From the NCBI RefSeq assembly GCF_002099425.1, contig NW_018344226.1:1302001-1366000 (forward strand): a DNA stretch of 64,000 nucleotides, in the 5' to 3' direction. The notes below the pieces were generated by a model. That model saw only the letters and a program-made list of their open reading frames with translations, searched no databases and was not told where the DNA came from. The DNA comes from Phascolarctos cinereus. Lineage: Eukaryota > Chordata > Mammalia > Diprotodontia > Phascolarctidae. The stretch's first letter is position 1; every line of letters starts with the position of its first letter. Positions 40,787 through 53,038 of the stretch are shown in pieces. A program made the translations under genes and the position numbers.

Positions 40787-40997
40787 CCCGGGTGGCATAA
40801 CAGATAATGTTGGAACTGGAGTTAGCAACACCTGAGTTCCAATCCTGCCTCTGACACTTACTAGCTCTGTGTCCCTGGGAACTGATTTAGCCTCCTTCAT
40901 CTGTAGAATGAGGATAACAATAGCTACTACCTCATCTATTTGTTGTGAGGATCAATAAGACAACATATATATGGTAGCTATTAGCTATCATTATGGG
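40787..40997 (+). repeat. MIR-type CORE-SINE
   Basis: 'ctgagttccaatcctgcctc' 'tgacacttactagctctgtg', 'tcatctgtagaatgaggata' and 'gttgtgaggatcaataagac' give the sense copy. Confidence 0.75.
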
Positions 40998-42682
40998 TCT
41001 TGTCATTAACATGGAAAAAGGAGCAGATTTTGGCTCTAAGACTCGATCTTAGCACAGCACCCTCCTCCTTCTCCCACCAGTCTAAAGCTTGTTGAAGTTC
41101 TTTCTCCCACCATCTAGTCTCAAAACCAAGATTTTCAAGCTCATTGCTGATTATGCTAGTTGTGTTGGAGAAGTCTGTGCACTAGGAGGAACTGGAGTGA
41201 GGCCACAGATTCATTTCACATATATTATTTCTGCAGGAAACACAGTGTAATTGAGGACAATTTTCCATTATGAATTGCATCATTAACTAACAGAGAAAGA
41301 GAAATGCAGTAACTTTTCTTTTTTTTCCTTCTGAAAAGCTGATGATCTGAAGAAAACATAAGTGAAAAGTTTAATGTGATTTTTTTCCCCAAGTGTATTT
41401 GTTCAAAATCAGAAATGAAACACTTTTTACACTGTAATAAAAATTTTGTCTTTTAATACATTGCCATGCACATATGAAGTCAAATAATGCCGAGTACAAA
41501 ATTGTCAAGTATACAAAATGATGAAGCAGATTTCCAAGCCTGCTAGAGATCATGCCCACGGACACCAGAGAAAAAACAACACATTTTGAAAATTTTCATT
41601 TAACTCAATTTAAAGAGAATGCCTGCCTCCCCACCAACTCTTTCTAAAGACATTTGAAAACAATTAAAAAAGGAAAAAATAGAACAGTGGATTAATGGGC
41701 ATTAACATGTTGACAGCCACTTAAATATGGAAACGGATAGGTTAAAATGATGTGCAATTATTCTCTTATTTGGGGAAAAAATAAGGTTTTCTGTACATTT
41801 TTTTGCCCCTGTGGGGTTCCTAGGGGAATACAATATATGCCTATCAAAAAGGCACTCGATGTTATCACTCTGTTTGGATGTCTATAGAGACATAGTGCTA
41901 TGGTGTAAAGGCAGGAAACACAGCGGTGGGTGATGACAAAAGAAAATCACTGTATATCGAACCCTTCTCAGGAAGCTGAAACAGGTGCTGGCTTATGGTA
42001 TACTTACAGAAGCTGTGAAAAAGGTCTATGACCTATGCAGGGGCATGATGTTACAAAGCACACTTACTAAACCTAGCTGACAGTGTGTGCTCCTGCACAC
42101 AAGCACAGGCATGCATTTTACCAAAGAGGGAGTGAACAGTTTTCACTGGTTTGCTTCTGATATTACTATAAGCCTTCTTTAGCCTACAATTCAATTCACA
42201 TCATGTGATCTTTTCTTCCTTCATCAGAACCCACACTACTAGACGGTGGCTAATGGGCAGAATTCACAGCAGAATGATTTGGTTCCTTACCCTCCATTTG
42301 TCAACTACACACTTCGTCTGCTCTTCAGCAACGCAGGGATTGAAAACCGATGCCTGTTGGAAAGCCAAATCCAAAGCTCTCTCCTTTGGCTGGCTAGTTC
42401 ACTAGAGCACTCAATGAATTGGGAGACGAAGTCAGTATGACAGATGAGTACCTCAGTCTTTGGGATCCATAGGACAGAACAAATATCGTTAGACAAATCA
42501 GATAGTTGTAGGATACGTTGATCACTACTTCCTTTGCTGGTTTAACCCCCAAAGGGTGGTGATATGATCAAAATGGTAGGCGGGGATCATAAGGCTGTAA
42601 AGTAGAAGAAATAGGCATTGTGTTTCATGAAATTATATTTTCATGGAAACTCCGACCAAGATTACACTGCTGATAATACCTT
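40998..42682. other. Repeat-free block, possible conserved noncoding or 3' UTR-like DNA
   Basis: About 1.7 kb with no recognisable interspersed repeat. Read on the minus strand, 41,300-41,800 is T-rich and AT-rich with ATTAAA-type motifs and resembles a 3' UTR, but no coding end adjoins it. The short frames at 42,205-42,496 overlap on both strands and are not credible. Confidence 0.3.
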
Positions 42683-42893
42683 ATCTTTGTATCACACTAC
42701 AATATTCACATATTGTCTCATTTGGTTCTCATGAAAACGAAAAGCTCACTAAGTGGGAAGGGCAAGTCTTTCTTCTAAAGATGAAGAAATTGAGGCCTTG
42801 GGAGTCTCAGCCATTTGTCTAAGGTTTAACAGTAAAAGATGGAGCTGGGATTGGACCCGTAGGTCTTTGGATCCCTAGCTTGGTGTTCTTGGT
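42683..42893 (-). repeat. MIR SINE
   Basis: 'ctaaagatgaagaaattgag' 'gccttgggag', 'gtctaaggtttaacagtaaa' and 'gctgggattggacccgtagg' are the antisense pattern. Confidence 0.65.
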
Positions 42894-45110
42894 TTCAAGA
42901 TATATTCTTTCCTCTTCTCCTAGTATGCTGTCCCCCACAAAGTTCTAAGAATAAACCTCAGCATAGAAACCACAATAGATCAATACTCTCTTCTCAGGTG
43001 CTCTTTATTGCTAATATGCAGTTTTACTATGATATCGATCTCTTCTAAAATTTTGTGTAAAGCTATTTAATATAGAGGCTAATGATATTAAATAGTTGAG
43101 CTAACTGGGAATTGCTTTTATAGGCCTCCAGTAGCACGATTACAGGAGCTATGATGATTTTCAGCAGAATTCAGTTCAAAACATTTGGGACCAGATCTCA
43201 CTTAAATGGAAGTGTAGTTCTCGATAGAATTATGTTCGGGATGTGGGACACAGCTCCAAGCCTGCACAAAATCGAGCTCCCAGCATTATTCAGCTCTCTT
43301 CAATGCTAGCTACCTCCACTGGCCAAACCACGGCTGCTCATATAACCTTGTAAGGGCTGTTTTTTCTATTGGTGGAGGAAGGGAGACTAGTAGTGGAGAA
43401 ATCCAGAAGCCCAAAGAGGTTTTTAAAATCTCCTACGCATGAATTAAAGCAACTGGAACCCGAGGCTCCTGGCTGGGCTTCCTGGTTAGGGTTAATAGCC
43501 ACTCCATGGAGGCCAATCTTTTAGTTTAAGGTAACAGTTGAATAAGAATGGAAATAAACAAATAAACAAACAAAACCCAAAGTTACAAGTTTCAATAAGG
43601 ATACAGCTACACTCACTGTGATGTCTCCACACTCTCCCATCCCAAACAGTTGCCTTTTAAAATGTGGGCAGGAATCGAGCTGTATATTTCAAAACTCCTC
43701 TCAGACATGTTCAGAAAACCATCGAGGCCTTGCTTTCAAATGCTTGCCGTGTGAGCTATGAAAGTGAAAACTGGCAAATGCTACCCCTGAGACTTCAGAA
43801 AGTCCAGAAGACAGTTTTGTTTTTGTTTTTCAGGGTAAATGAAAACAAACCAAATATTAATTGTGGCAAAGAATAGTCCCTGGGAGTTGATGCAGGTGTC
43901 TGGATCTCATCAACTAAAGTAGCATACCACTTCTCTAAAACTCAAATTAAACTGAAGTAGTATCTACAAGAATGTGTGTGTGTGTGTGTGTGTGTATTAC
44001 CTCCTGGGTGCTAATCTTTTTAGCTAAGACAGGCTAGCTTCTTTGAAAGAGACAGAAGGTAGGTGGGGTCCAGACTATTTGACAGAAGGGGCAGGACTGG
44101 AAATGGATAGCCTGATAAGCCCAACTCAAGAGCTTCCTGAGGCATCTCCTGTCCCAACCAGGGTTATGTCACAAAATCAGACTTTTATTTATTGTCCTCA
44201 AGGAAATCAAGAAAAGTAGTTACTTCATTCTAAAAATAAAGTCTAAAGATCCTTTCTCTCCTCTCCCCTTTATAGTGAAAAGAGATTTGTATTGTGATAG
44301 AAACCACTGGCTCAGCCCTAAAGCTCTGCCTCATTGTGTTAAAGCCTGGGAAACTACTCGAAATCGGCAACTATTTATTTTGATCCAAATGAGTGAAATT
44401 TTAAAAGGCTTAGAAATATGGAAAGGGGGAAGTCACTCTCCATAAGTTATTACTATTTCAATTAATTATCAATAACAAATATGAAATTAAAAGTGAACAA
44501 CTGGTATCTCTACAGCATTATTCTATTTCATGACCAATGAAATCCCACTTTAATGAAGTCTTTCACATATCATCTCACCTTCTGCCTTAGCCCAACTGTA
44601 TAGACATCTAGCCATTCTACAGCCATCCTCTTTAAGGGCAGGAGGACCAAATCCTTTAAGTACCTGATGGACACTTCCCTTTCAAGTTCTCTCAATCTCA
44701 CTATCCATATCTCAAATTTTTTAGGTCAAGGAGACAATCATAATAAAAGTAGCAAACATCATCACACCTTCCAGACACCTGAATTAGATGTCACTGGAAA
44801 CATCTACTTTGCACTAGTTATAAGGGGTTCGAGCAACTTACAAGTTTTTAAAAAGCTGAGCATGAGTGGTTGGGTTTTAAAAGTCTTCCCTTACTTCCCT
44901 CTGCAGAATTAGGAGCTTACAAAAAATAATGGAGATGCTGTCCTCCCTCGCCTTGAGGCAGTTCTGGGGAGCCAGGGATAATGCTGTTGTTTTGTAAAAC
45001 TGAGTTCATGAAATTTCTGTGGTGACAGGAGGAAATCTAGATGTAGCAGACATAAGGGGATTAAGGAAGTATGAGCTAGCTGTCCTTGAAATGAAGCTGA
45101 AACTCACCTT
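42894..45110. other. Repeat-poor block
   Basis: About 2.2 kb without recognisable interspersed repeats. It holds only a TG run at 43,973-43,997. The frames at 43,664-43,876 and 44,667-44,912 show no domain. Confidence 0.4.
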
Positions 45111-45237
45111 CTGGCCCTCTCCACTTTTATTATGGTCCTTTGAGGAAGGATTGTTTCATTCTTTGTACTTGTATCCCCAGAGCCTAGTCTAGTACCTAAC
45201 TCTGGCTTAATAACTACTTGTTGATTGATTGATTCAA
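45111..45237 (+). repeat. L2-clade 3' tail
   Basis: 'tgtacttgtatccccagagc' 'ctagtctagtacctaactct' and 'taactacttgttgattgatt' match an L2 terminus with TTGA-type tail. Confidence 0.7.
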
Positions 45238-45765
45238 AGTCATATCCCAGGGATGGAAGCTGATGCACCACAGTGGTGTGGTAACCAAGCTCCTCCCCCA
45301 TTGAATTCAAGAAGGTATTATTCATTGGAATAGGACTCCATGAATGTTTTTTTCCCCCCTGTTTGAACTCTTTATCAAATAATTGAAACCTACCCACAGC
45401 ACCATAAAAGACACAGAGAGAAATGGAAAGAGAAGAAACTGGGGTGAGAATATGTTGTGGATTTGCGAAGGGAGTGAATAAAAAGAGGCTTCAGGGAATA
45501 AAGAAATTTATATCATTTTCAAAGATGAGATTTTTAAAGTGTCTACATCAGCTTTAAGTCTAACTGTCAAGTAACAAAATTACTCTAAAGAATATAAAGG
45601 AAAACACTCAACAGAATGAGCCTGCTAATACACTTGGAAACAGGGGGACTGAAAGAGCTGAAACTAACAGGGATCTTGCAAACTTCTCTTCTGTGAAACT
45701 TTATTGTTCTTTACCAAGTCAATTATGTGACATTTGCAGAAGACAGACAGACAGAGAGAGAGGGG

Positions 45766-45800
<35 letters not shown>

Positions 45801-46577
45801 AGAGCGCATTATCAGGTAACGGGGGTACGGGTGGAGAAGTCCCTTAGAAGTTTTCCTCTTTGGCATATTTTCTCAAATAAGGTTGATATTTCTTATCTTC
45901 CTGGGTGTTAACCTTTATTTCAGTATTTGCTGGGAAACTAAAGACAGTTGGACTCAGCCACTGAGTTAGTGAGTTAGATGTGTCTTTACTGTGAGAACTC
46001 TACTGTATACCTGTAATTGTCCAGTCTGTCCTTGTTGGCCCTTACGGGAATTCTGAGGTCCCTGTAGGGCATGTACAAGAAGTCTCTGAGGTCAAAGAAC
46101 CCCAGGGTGCATTTGTAAAATTATGCAATCTTTCAAATTTAAATTCAGTTCCTTAGTGAAAGTTAGCTAATCTCCTCTCTTTTCCAAGCCTCTTTTTGGC
46201 ACCCTAGAGATCCTAATAATTATTCATGCCTATTCATTCTCAAGACTGTATTTTCCCCTGCAGTGGTGGGTGTGAGTCTGTTTGCTCATAGGAAGATGTG
46301 GGGTAGGCTTTGAGAAAATAGAAAAGTGAATGTTAAAAATTTATAAGTATTTCAACAACATACTACTTCACCTCTGCTTCCCAACAAGACAAATCTCTCT
46401 CTCTCTCTCTCTGTACAAAGTATTCTAAGTTTCTGGGAAGTGTCATTCCACACATGATACTCAAGTAAGAATGCTTACCATTTTGGGGAGGCAGCCATGT
46501 TTAATCTATGTAGACACAATCCCCTGCTCCTCCTCCCTATGTACTCTCCCAACACCAAAGAAATCCAAGGTTGAGTC
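45238..46577. other. Repeat-poor block with GA- and TC-rich simple sequence
   Basis: Contains a GA-rich tract at 45,741-45,806 and a short TC run at 46,394-46,412. No gene or interspersed repeat is recognised. Confidence 0.4.
45741..45806. repeat. (GACA)/(GA)n purine-rich microsatellite
   Basis: GACA units pass into GA units with a G run and end in GCGCGAGAGCGC. A long polypurine stretch on one strand. Confidence 0.93.
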
Positions 46578-46745
46578 ATAGGTTCATAGAGGACTTTAAA
46601 GGCTATCTAGTTCAATCCCCTTATTTTACAAATGGGACCCTGAGGCCTTTGAAAGGAAAAATAATTGGCCTAAAGTTATCCAGATGACAGAGGCAGGTTT
46701 TGAACCTGGGTTCTCTGTCTCTAAATCCAATGTTGCTTCTACGAG
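46578..46745 (-). repeat. MIR3-like SINE
   Basis: 'aaaggctatctagttcaatc' 'cccttattttacaaatggga', 'taaagttatccagatgacag' and 'gttttgaacctgggttctct' are the antisense MIR3-like signature. Confidence 0.75.
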
Positions 46746-47813
46746 GTCCATTTCACACTTGAAGCTGTCCTTGAATTTATTATGCTGTGCTTTCCAAACC
46801 ATCCCTGGGAGTCACTGAAACAGAACAACCATACGAAAAACAGCAGTTCAGCTATTTCAATGAATGATAAGTGCTTGGCACTAATACATGTTTAGAAAAG
46901 CTATCTGGAGTCCTTCTCTTGGTTAACTGTCTTCTCACAAATGTCAACTCAACAGTGCTCTAACTAGCTCTTTTGACTTGAAACAAGTTGGGAGACTTTT
47001 GAAAAAAGCAATAGAAGAAAGCTTGTTTGTTTCCTTAATGGATTTATGAGCATTTATATTATTGAAAAAAATTTTTCCTTTGTTTATTCCAAGCAGTGAC
47101 AATAAGACTTTAATCTGGGAAATGAACTGATCTCAATGTTCAGACTATACTTCCCCAAAGCCAAAGAGCTAGACAATATGCCAGTAGTCTTTAATTTGTT
47201 CCATGGGATAGAGGCAAGTGATCAAATATGGTTGCTTGTAGGCAGTTTTCTCAGGGATCCTAGGAGGAGCTCCATGGGCACCAGATTGACACAATACTTG
47301 AGAACCTGGCAGTCTTTCTTCGCAAAGACTATGTGGAATCCAAACCTGTGTTTTATTGTTGTATCATACCAAATGTATGGATATATATACCCATATGGGT
47401 GGGATGGAGTGGGGCTGCAGGAAAGAGGTATGAATAATATTTATCATAAAGACAGGAAACACAAAACTGATAGCAAGATGAAAACTGGGAGTGGGAAGAG
47501 CTGAGAATAAGGCATGGATGGAATTGATGGATTTTTCTACCACCTCTCACCTCTGTGGTACATGATGTACCATGCTGCCTTAGGTCAGGTGGCTATCGAT
47601 TGGACCTCCATGCACAGAGGTATGTTATGAATACTGGCTATGCTCCCCAGGGGTGGGATGGGGGGGGAGTTGGGGTTCAAGTTGTATAAAGAATTAACAG
47701 GAGAAGCAGCAGGAAAGGGTAAGCAGATTGAAGTGAATCAGCCCTACTTGCATGACGCAATGGTGACAGCTGGGGAAGTGGGGTAGGGATACTGCTAAAA
47801 GCCTAGAATTATA
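46746..47813. other. Repeat-poor block
   Basis: The 122-codon frame at 47,136-47,504 shows no recognised domain, and an opposite frame overlaps it. No repeat family is recognised. Confidence 0.35.
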
Positions 47814-47821
47814 CCGTAGAG

Positions 47822-47991
47822 CAGGGGTAGAGAACCTATGGCTTTGAGGTGACATGTGGTCCTCTAGGCCTTAAGCGCCACCCTTTGACTGAACCCTTTG
47901 ACAGAATTCTGTGCAGTTTGGATTCAAAGGATTGCACTTGAAGACCTAGAGGGCCACATGTAGCCTCAAGGTCGCAGGTTCCCCACCACTG
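47822..47991. mobile_element. hAT-type MITE, long inverted repeats and 8-bp TSD
   Basis: Ends 'caggggtagagaacctatgg' and, reversed, 'caggttccccaccactg' are inverted repeats that extend inward ('cctctaggcc' against 'ggccacatg'). Flanking 8-mers 'ccgtagag' (47,814-47,821) and 'ccctagag' (47,992-47,999) differ at one base. The 8-bp duplication and CAG/CTG ends identify the hAT superfamily. It is nonautonomous with no coding sequence. Confidence 0.85.
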
Positions 47992-47999
47992 CCCTAGAG

Positions 48000-50179
48000 T
48001 AAAGAATAAAGATTTCAAGTCAGCTTTTCCCAAAGCCACTCCAACAAATCTCTTTTGGAGCTGCAGTCATACTTTCTTCTCTTGGTATTTACTTGGGGAA
48101 TAGCTAGGGAATGATTAGGGTGGGGGAGAAAGAGAATCTGTAGGATCTTAGGTGTTATTTCTCAGTAGGGTCCTTTCTTTAGCACTCTCTTGATAAACTT
48201 AGGTTTATCCATCCTCCCCTTTGACTCACTGGAGTTTCAAGAGGCTCTCTTTCCCCTTTTCTGGGAGTTTTCAAGAGAGGTACAATGAGCTAAACTGATT
48301 CAAAGACTTGGAAAGATGGTCAACTAGATGAAACCTGTGGGTCTGAGGATATTTCTGGATGCTAAACTTGGGGAAGAGCCCAGTCAATTACAAGTTATCA
48401 CATGTGGTTTTAAAGAAATCACTTTCTAGGCTTCATAAGCTAGGCCTGGGATGGTGAGGACTCATGCGTCAACCTTTGGAGATAAACTTTACTGGACTCT
48501 TGACTCAGTTCAAATAGTGATACTAGGTTTCAGAAACCAAATTTGGATCAGCTAAGTAGGACTGGTCCATGTGGGCTCTGACACTTCAAGAGGGACTAAG
48601 GATAGAAATCACTGGGTTCTGTTCTAATAAAACTAAAAAAATTCCCCCCCAATATTGATGGTAAAATAGCAGAAAGAGGACTAACCGGGGGATGGTTAGA
48701 AGTTGTCTATGGGAAAAGAAATCTTACTGGGGACTGATACCCATCTTTTTCTTGTGGGATACAGTTTGGTCACTTGCTTTGTATTTTTTGCCTTAGAAGG
48801 TTCTACCTATGATGCTATGTTAGGCTCATAACATGTCACTAACCATGTTCACATTCCTAATAGGATATAATGTTGTGAACTTTTCCACTGACACTCTTTC
48901 CATAACATTTTATAGCAAGCAAGAGCCATGACATGACCAAATTCTCTTGCCTTTACTACTCATTGACCCATGGTTGCTGACGAAAATGGAATCCCTCTCC
49001 TTGTTTTCAAGATCTTGGCTTCTATTGATTAGAAGAAAGTTTATAGTGGCACAATGGAAAGACAAGCATGTTCATATTTGTGGGCAACATGAGGGCATCT
49101 AAGTATAAGGAAATCATAGGTAATATCATAATCACCATGGTCCACCTACTACCCCCGTGCTTATCTCTTCCTGGCTCAAATCAAGACAGTTGTTCAATAA
49201 CATGTTATAAGATGAAATCTAACAGTACCATGACCATATCTATACCCAGATACCACAAACCACAAAGGATATGTAAATAGTGGAGTTTGTCTTGGACAAT
49301 CTCAGCCTAGAAACAGAACAAGATTTTGGGGAAAAAAAGAAAAAAGAACACCTTGGTTTTTTTTCTTCACATATACAGAACGTGCTAATTCTTCTGTGTA
49401 GAGCTCACCTATAAAGTGCTTAATAATTGAATGGAATACCTTTAGACGGCATAACTAACAGATATGAGACATGTTTACACATTCCTATCAGGGTGTAATA
49501 TTGTGAACATTTCCACTGAGATCGCAGAACTGTCGTAATGGTTCCTAAAACATCATGCCATCTGCATACATAATAAAATAATCCAGTAGTTGCCATGCTA
49601 AAATGGGACTTCTAGTGAAGGGCACAGAGAGTCCCCTGAAGGGAACTCAAGTTATGCACAGTGATGAAAACTGGAAGCAATTTCCCAGCTAATGGTCTGT
49701 CAATGACCACTTGGAACAAATTAGCACTGGAGATGATGTGCCACATTTTAAATCCATGGCAAACTAGGATTTTTCCAAACCCATCATCTTGACTGAGTGG
49801 TTGGAGCTCAGTTAATCTTTCAATTCTCCAAGGTCGTCTTGTGGCACTGCCGTTCTTTCGGCTTTTCATGAGGGAGAGGCCACTTTCATATCAACTGGCA
49901 GGACAGCAGCTTTAGAGGCTAATCATGATTATGGAGAACCCTCTGTTGAGGCTGTAAAAGAAATGAAAAAAACAATCAGGAAAGTCATTTATTTCACATG
50001 GTACAAATCCGCACATTTCCAGGACGTAAAATGTTGTTATCCTGTTCAAACGCCTTGAGCCCCAGGTGAAGGTAGCACAACACTAGAATGGGGTCTCTGA
50101 CAGATATTGTCTATAAAATCTTCCCTGGAAAGCGGTTAGAATAGGGGAGATACCCATCTTACTGAGGGGAGGAAGCAAG
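48000..50179. other. Repeat-poor block with a ~55-bp imperfect direct repeat
   Basis: Segments near 48,845-48,895 and 49,468-49,522 share 'cattccta', 'ataatgttgtgaac' and 'tttccactga'. No gene or known repeat is recognised. The 85-codon frame at 49,612-49,869 has no known domain. Confidence 0.35.
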
Positions 50180-50236
50180 GGGATGGACTAGCTCAACCCT
50201 GAGAGTCACATCCAATTCTGTGATTCTTTCCATTAA
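50180..50236 (+). repeat. MIR3- or L3-type 3' end
   Basis: 'ggatggactagctcaaccct' 'gagagtcacatccaattctg' 'tgattctttcc' is the shared terminus of these families. Confidence 0.5.
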
Positions 50237-50714
50237 TAAATCTATTGGAAGGAGATTAGATTGGGACAGGCAGTAGGGGTGTGTTTCTTCGCACAGTTTA
50301 ATTGGGTTTTCCTACCAGAGGGCAGGTACTGTCATTCAGAGGAAAACCCTCCAGTGATAAATATAATTAGAAGAAAAGAAGCCCCCTGCTGGAGCTTCTC
50401 AGCTTGCTCTTACATCCATTGCTACTTCAGTTATCAATCATTTTAGTCATACAACATGTAACTTTTAACTCATTTTTAAAACAAATGTTTGATACCACTA
50501 TAATTTGTGAATATTCCTCACTAAAGCCAAACAGAACTCTCCTTTGAAACAAACAAACCATAACAGAAACAAACACAAAGTGGTAACATCTGCAGTGTAC
50601 TCGACATTCTGTCCCTGTACTCCCCTACCTGCCTTGCTCAGATTGAAGGGGACATAATTGTCCCTTCTTTGGGACCACAAAGACTTCTGAATTAATTCTG
50701 CTTCCTTTTAGTGT
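50237..50714. other. Unassigned stretch
   Basis: No gene or repeat family is recognised. Confidence 0.35.
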
Positions 50715-50812
50715 GCTTTTCTTTTATATTGTGTGTCACTGTGCATATTGTCTTCCTGATTTCACTTTGTATCAGTTCATAGACATCTTCTCTTGTTTCT
50801 CTGGTTCCTTAG
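50715..50812 (-). repeat. L1 fragment, first part
   Basis: 'actgtgcatattgtcttcct' 'gatttcactttgtatcagtt' 'catagac' and 'tgtttctctggttcc' are antisense L1 text that resumes at 51,858. Confidence 0.6.
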
Positions 50813-51857
50813 CAATCAATCAATAAACATTTATTAAGTACCATTATATTAAGCACACTCCTAAGTGCTGAGGATACAAAAAGAGACACAAAACAGTCCC
50901 TTCCCTCAAGGAGCTTACATGGGGTGGGGAGGAAGAGAGCATGCAAACACATATATGCAGAGCAAACTATACATAAGATAAATAGGAAATAATTAACAGA
51001 GGGAAGGAACTAGAATTATGAGGGATTGTGGAAGCCTTCAAGTAAAAGATGGGATTTTAGTTGGGACTTGAAGGAAGCCAAAGAGGTCAATAGGCAGAGT
51101 GCGGGAGGGAGAACATTCTAGGCATAGTGGACAGCCAGGAAGAGTGCCTGGAAATGAGAGACAGAGGGTCTTGTTCGAGAAATAGCCAGAAGGACAGCGT
51201 CACTGGATCTCAGAGAATGTGTAGGGGAGTAAAATGTAAGAAAGGTACGAGAAGACTAGGTTATGAAGAGCTCTAAATGCCAAACAGAGCATTTTGTATT
51301 TGATTCTGGAAGTGATGAGGAAATACTAGAATTAATGTTGAGTATGGGAGGGGGTGATATGATCAGATCCATGCTTTCGGAAAATTTCTTTAGTGGTCAA
51401 ATGGAGAGAGACTTGAGGCAGGAAGACCCATGAGCAGGCTATTGTAATAATCCAGGCATGAGTCAATGAAGGCCTGCACCAGAGTGGTGGTAGTGTCAGA
51501 GAAGAGAAGGAGGTGTATTGGAAAGATGTAACAAAGGTGAAACTGACAGGTCTTGGCAATAGCTTGAATAAGGGGGATGAGAGATGGTGAGGAATCCAGG
51601 ATGATTCCTAGTGGGCTAGAAGGATGGTGTTACCTTCTACAGTAACAGAGAAGGTAGGAGAGGGGAAGGGTTTAGGGGGAAAGATGATAGATTCCAGTCT
51701 GGACATGTTGAGTTTGAGATGTCTCCCAGAGATCCAGCTCAAAATGTCTAGAAGGAAGCTGGAGACAAGAGATGGAGGCTAGCAGAGTTTAGGGCAGGAT
51801 AGGTAGATTTGAAAGTCTTCAGCATAGAGATGGTTATTAAATCAATAGTCATTGTTA
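50813..51857 (-). repeat. L2-clade LINE: RT region plus 3' end
   Basis: The copy is antisense, with its 3' tail at the left ('caatcaatcaataaacattt'). In the minus-strand frame near 51,640-51,715 it reads GRHLKLNMSRLESIIFPPKP, the stretch after the RT active site in L2-type reverse transcriptases. Just upstream is HLYAEDFQIYLSCPKL, in which YAED stands where the catalytic YADD would be. Stops occur, so it is inactive. It is the longest L2 fragment in the window and lies between two halves of one L1 fragment. Confidence 0.85.
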
Positions 51858-52090
51858 ATTTTTGTCCACTAATATTTCATTAATTCATCAATTACAGTTT
51901 GTCCTGCTGTTTCCAAATTAATGGGCACTTTGTTTTTGGTTCTTTGCTACCACAAAAAGTGCTGCTGTGAATATTTTGGCAGATATATGGCAGCCCTCTC
52001 TGTCTGCTTTTGACCTCCCTTGGGGCATATGCCCAATAGTAAGATTATCACTTTATTCTTAACAAAGGGAAGGTCATTCCCTGCTTCTGT
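51858..52090 (-). repeat. L1 fragment, second part
   Basis: 'ccaaattaatgggcactttg', 'ttctttgctaccacaaaaag' 'tgctgctgtgaatattttgg' is antisense L1 ORF2-end text, continuing the piece at 50,715-50,812. Confidence 0.75.
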
Positions 52091-52127
52091 CTGGGTGGCA
52101 CTTCCTGGATTTCTTGGTTTTTCTTTC

Positions 52128-52275
52128 TGATCAGTCAGTAAATATGTATTTATAAATCATCAACTATGTACTCAGCCTTGGGCTAGACACTGTGGGGGTG
52201 GTGGAAAAAACAAAACAAAACAAAACCCTAAGACATAATATGATCTCTGTCCTTGAGAAACAGTTGCATAGTCAA
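52128..52275 (-). repeat. L2-clade 3' tail
   Basis: 'cagtcagtaaatatgtattt' 'ataaatcatcaactatgtac', 'ctagacactgtgggg' and 'tctctgtccttgagaaacag' match the reversed L2 end. A CAAAA run lies within. Confidence 0.6.
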
Positions 52276-53023
52276 GACTCACACAAGACATAAAAAAACC
52301 CCACAAGTTAAGACAACATATAGTATCTATCACTAGCACCAAATAACAAGACCTTGTACAAAGAATATGCTTAAAAAACTCTTTTAAAAAATTGAATTGA
52401 ATTGTGGCTATCTAGAACCCTCAGAGAGGGTTTTTATAAATAGTCCAGTTTTCTGGATGGTTAAGGATTCACCTTCTCAAAGCCAAACAACCTGTAGAGT
52501 TTTAACCCTTTTTGTATTGAAATGCTTCTAAACAACACACCATTTAATCTCTCCCTGATGACTCTGGGGCATCATACTAGGTGTTGTATGTTGTATGTGG
52601 TACAATATATTGTGTATTGCCCAATGTTGGAAGAGTGGTACTGTAGGTGAGGTGGCTGAGACTGAGAGTGGAAATGACTTTCCTAAGGTCACAGTTAACA
52701 TCTCTGGGCTGTGTGGTGGTACAGAGTGTCCTGGGTCTTGCCTGGCCCTGTGGAACGCTGGCAAGTTGCAGGGGTGGAAAACCTACTGATTGGGCCATGG
52801 AGCATTCGGCTGACCCCTCGCTGCTCCCCCTACTCCTGACACCTCCCCAAGTCAGCTGTTGGGTTCTTGGAAACAGAATCCTGTATGCGGTACCAGAAGT
52901 TGCCCTCAGGATGAAGTGCTGGCTAGCCACCCTGACATAACTGGCCATATTACTGGGACTCCTTGGGAGAAGGGGCTACATGGAAACAGCACACACTGAA
53001 AAAGGTTAACTGGGTTTTTTTCT
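52276..53023. other. Unassigned stretch with overlapping opposite frames
   Basis: At 52,577-52,948 a 123-codon minus frame overlaps a 97-codon plus frame in locally GC-richer DNA. Neither shows a domain, start context or splice signal I trust. No repeat family is recognised. Confidence 0.3.
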
Positions 53024-53038
53024 AAAAGAGGCATCATG

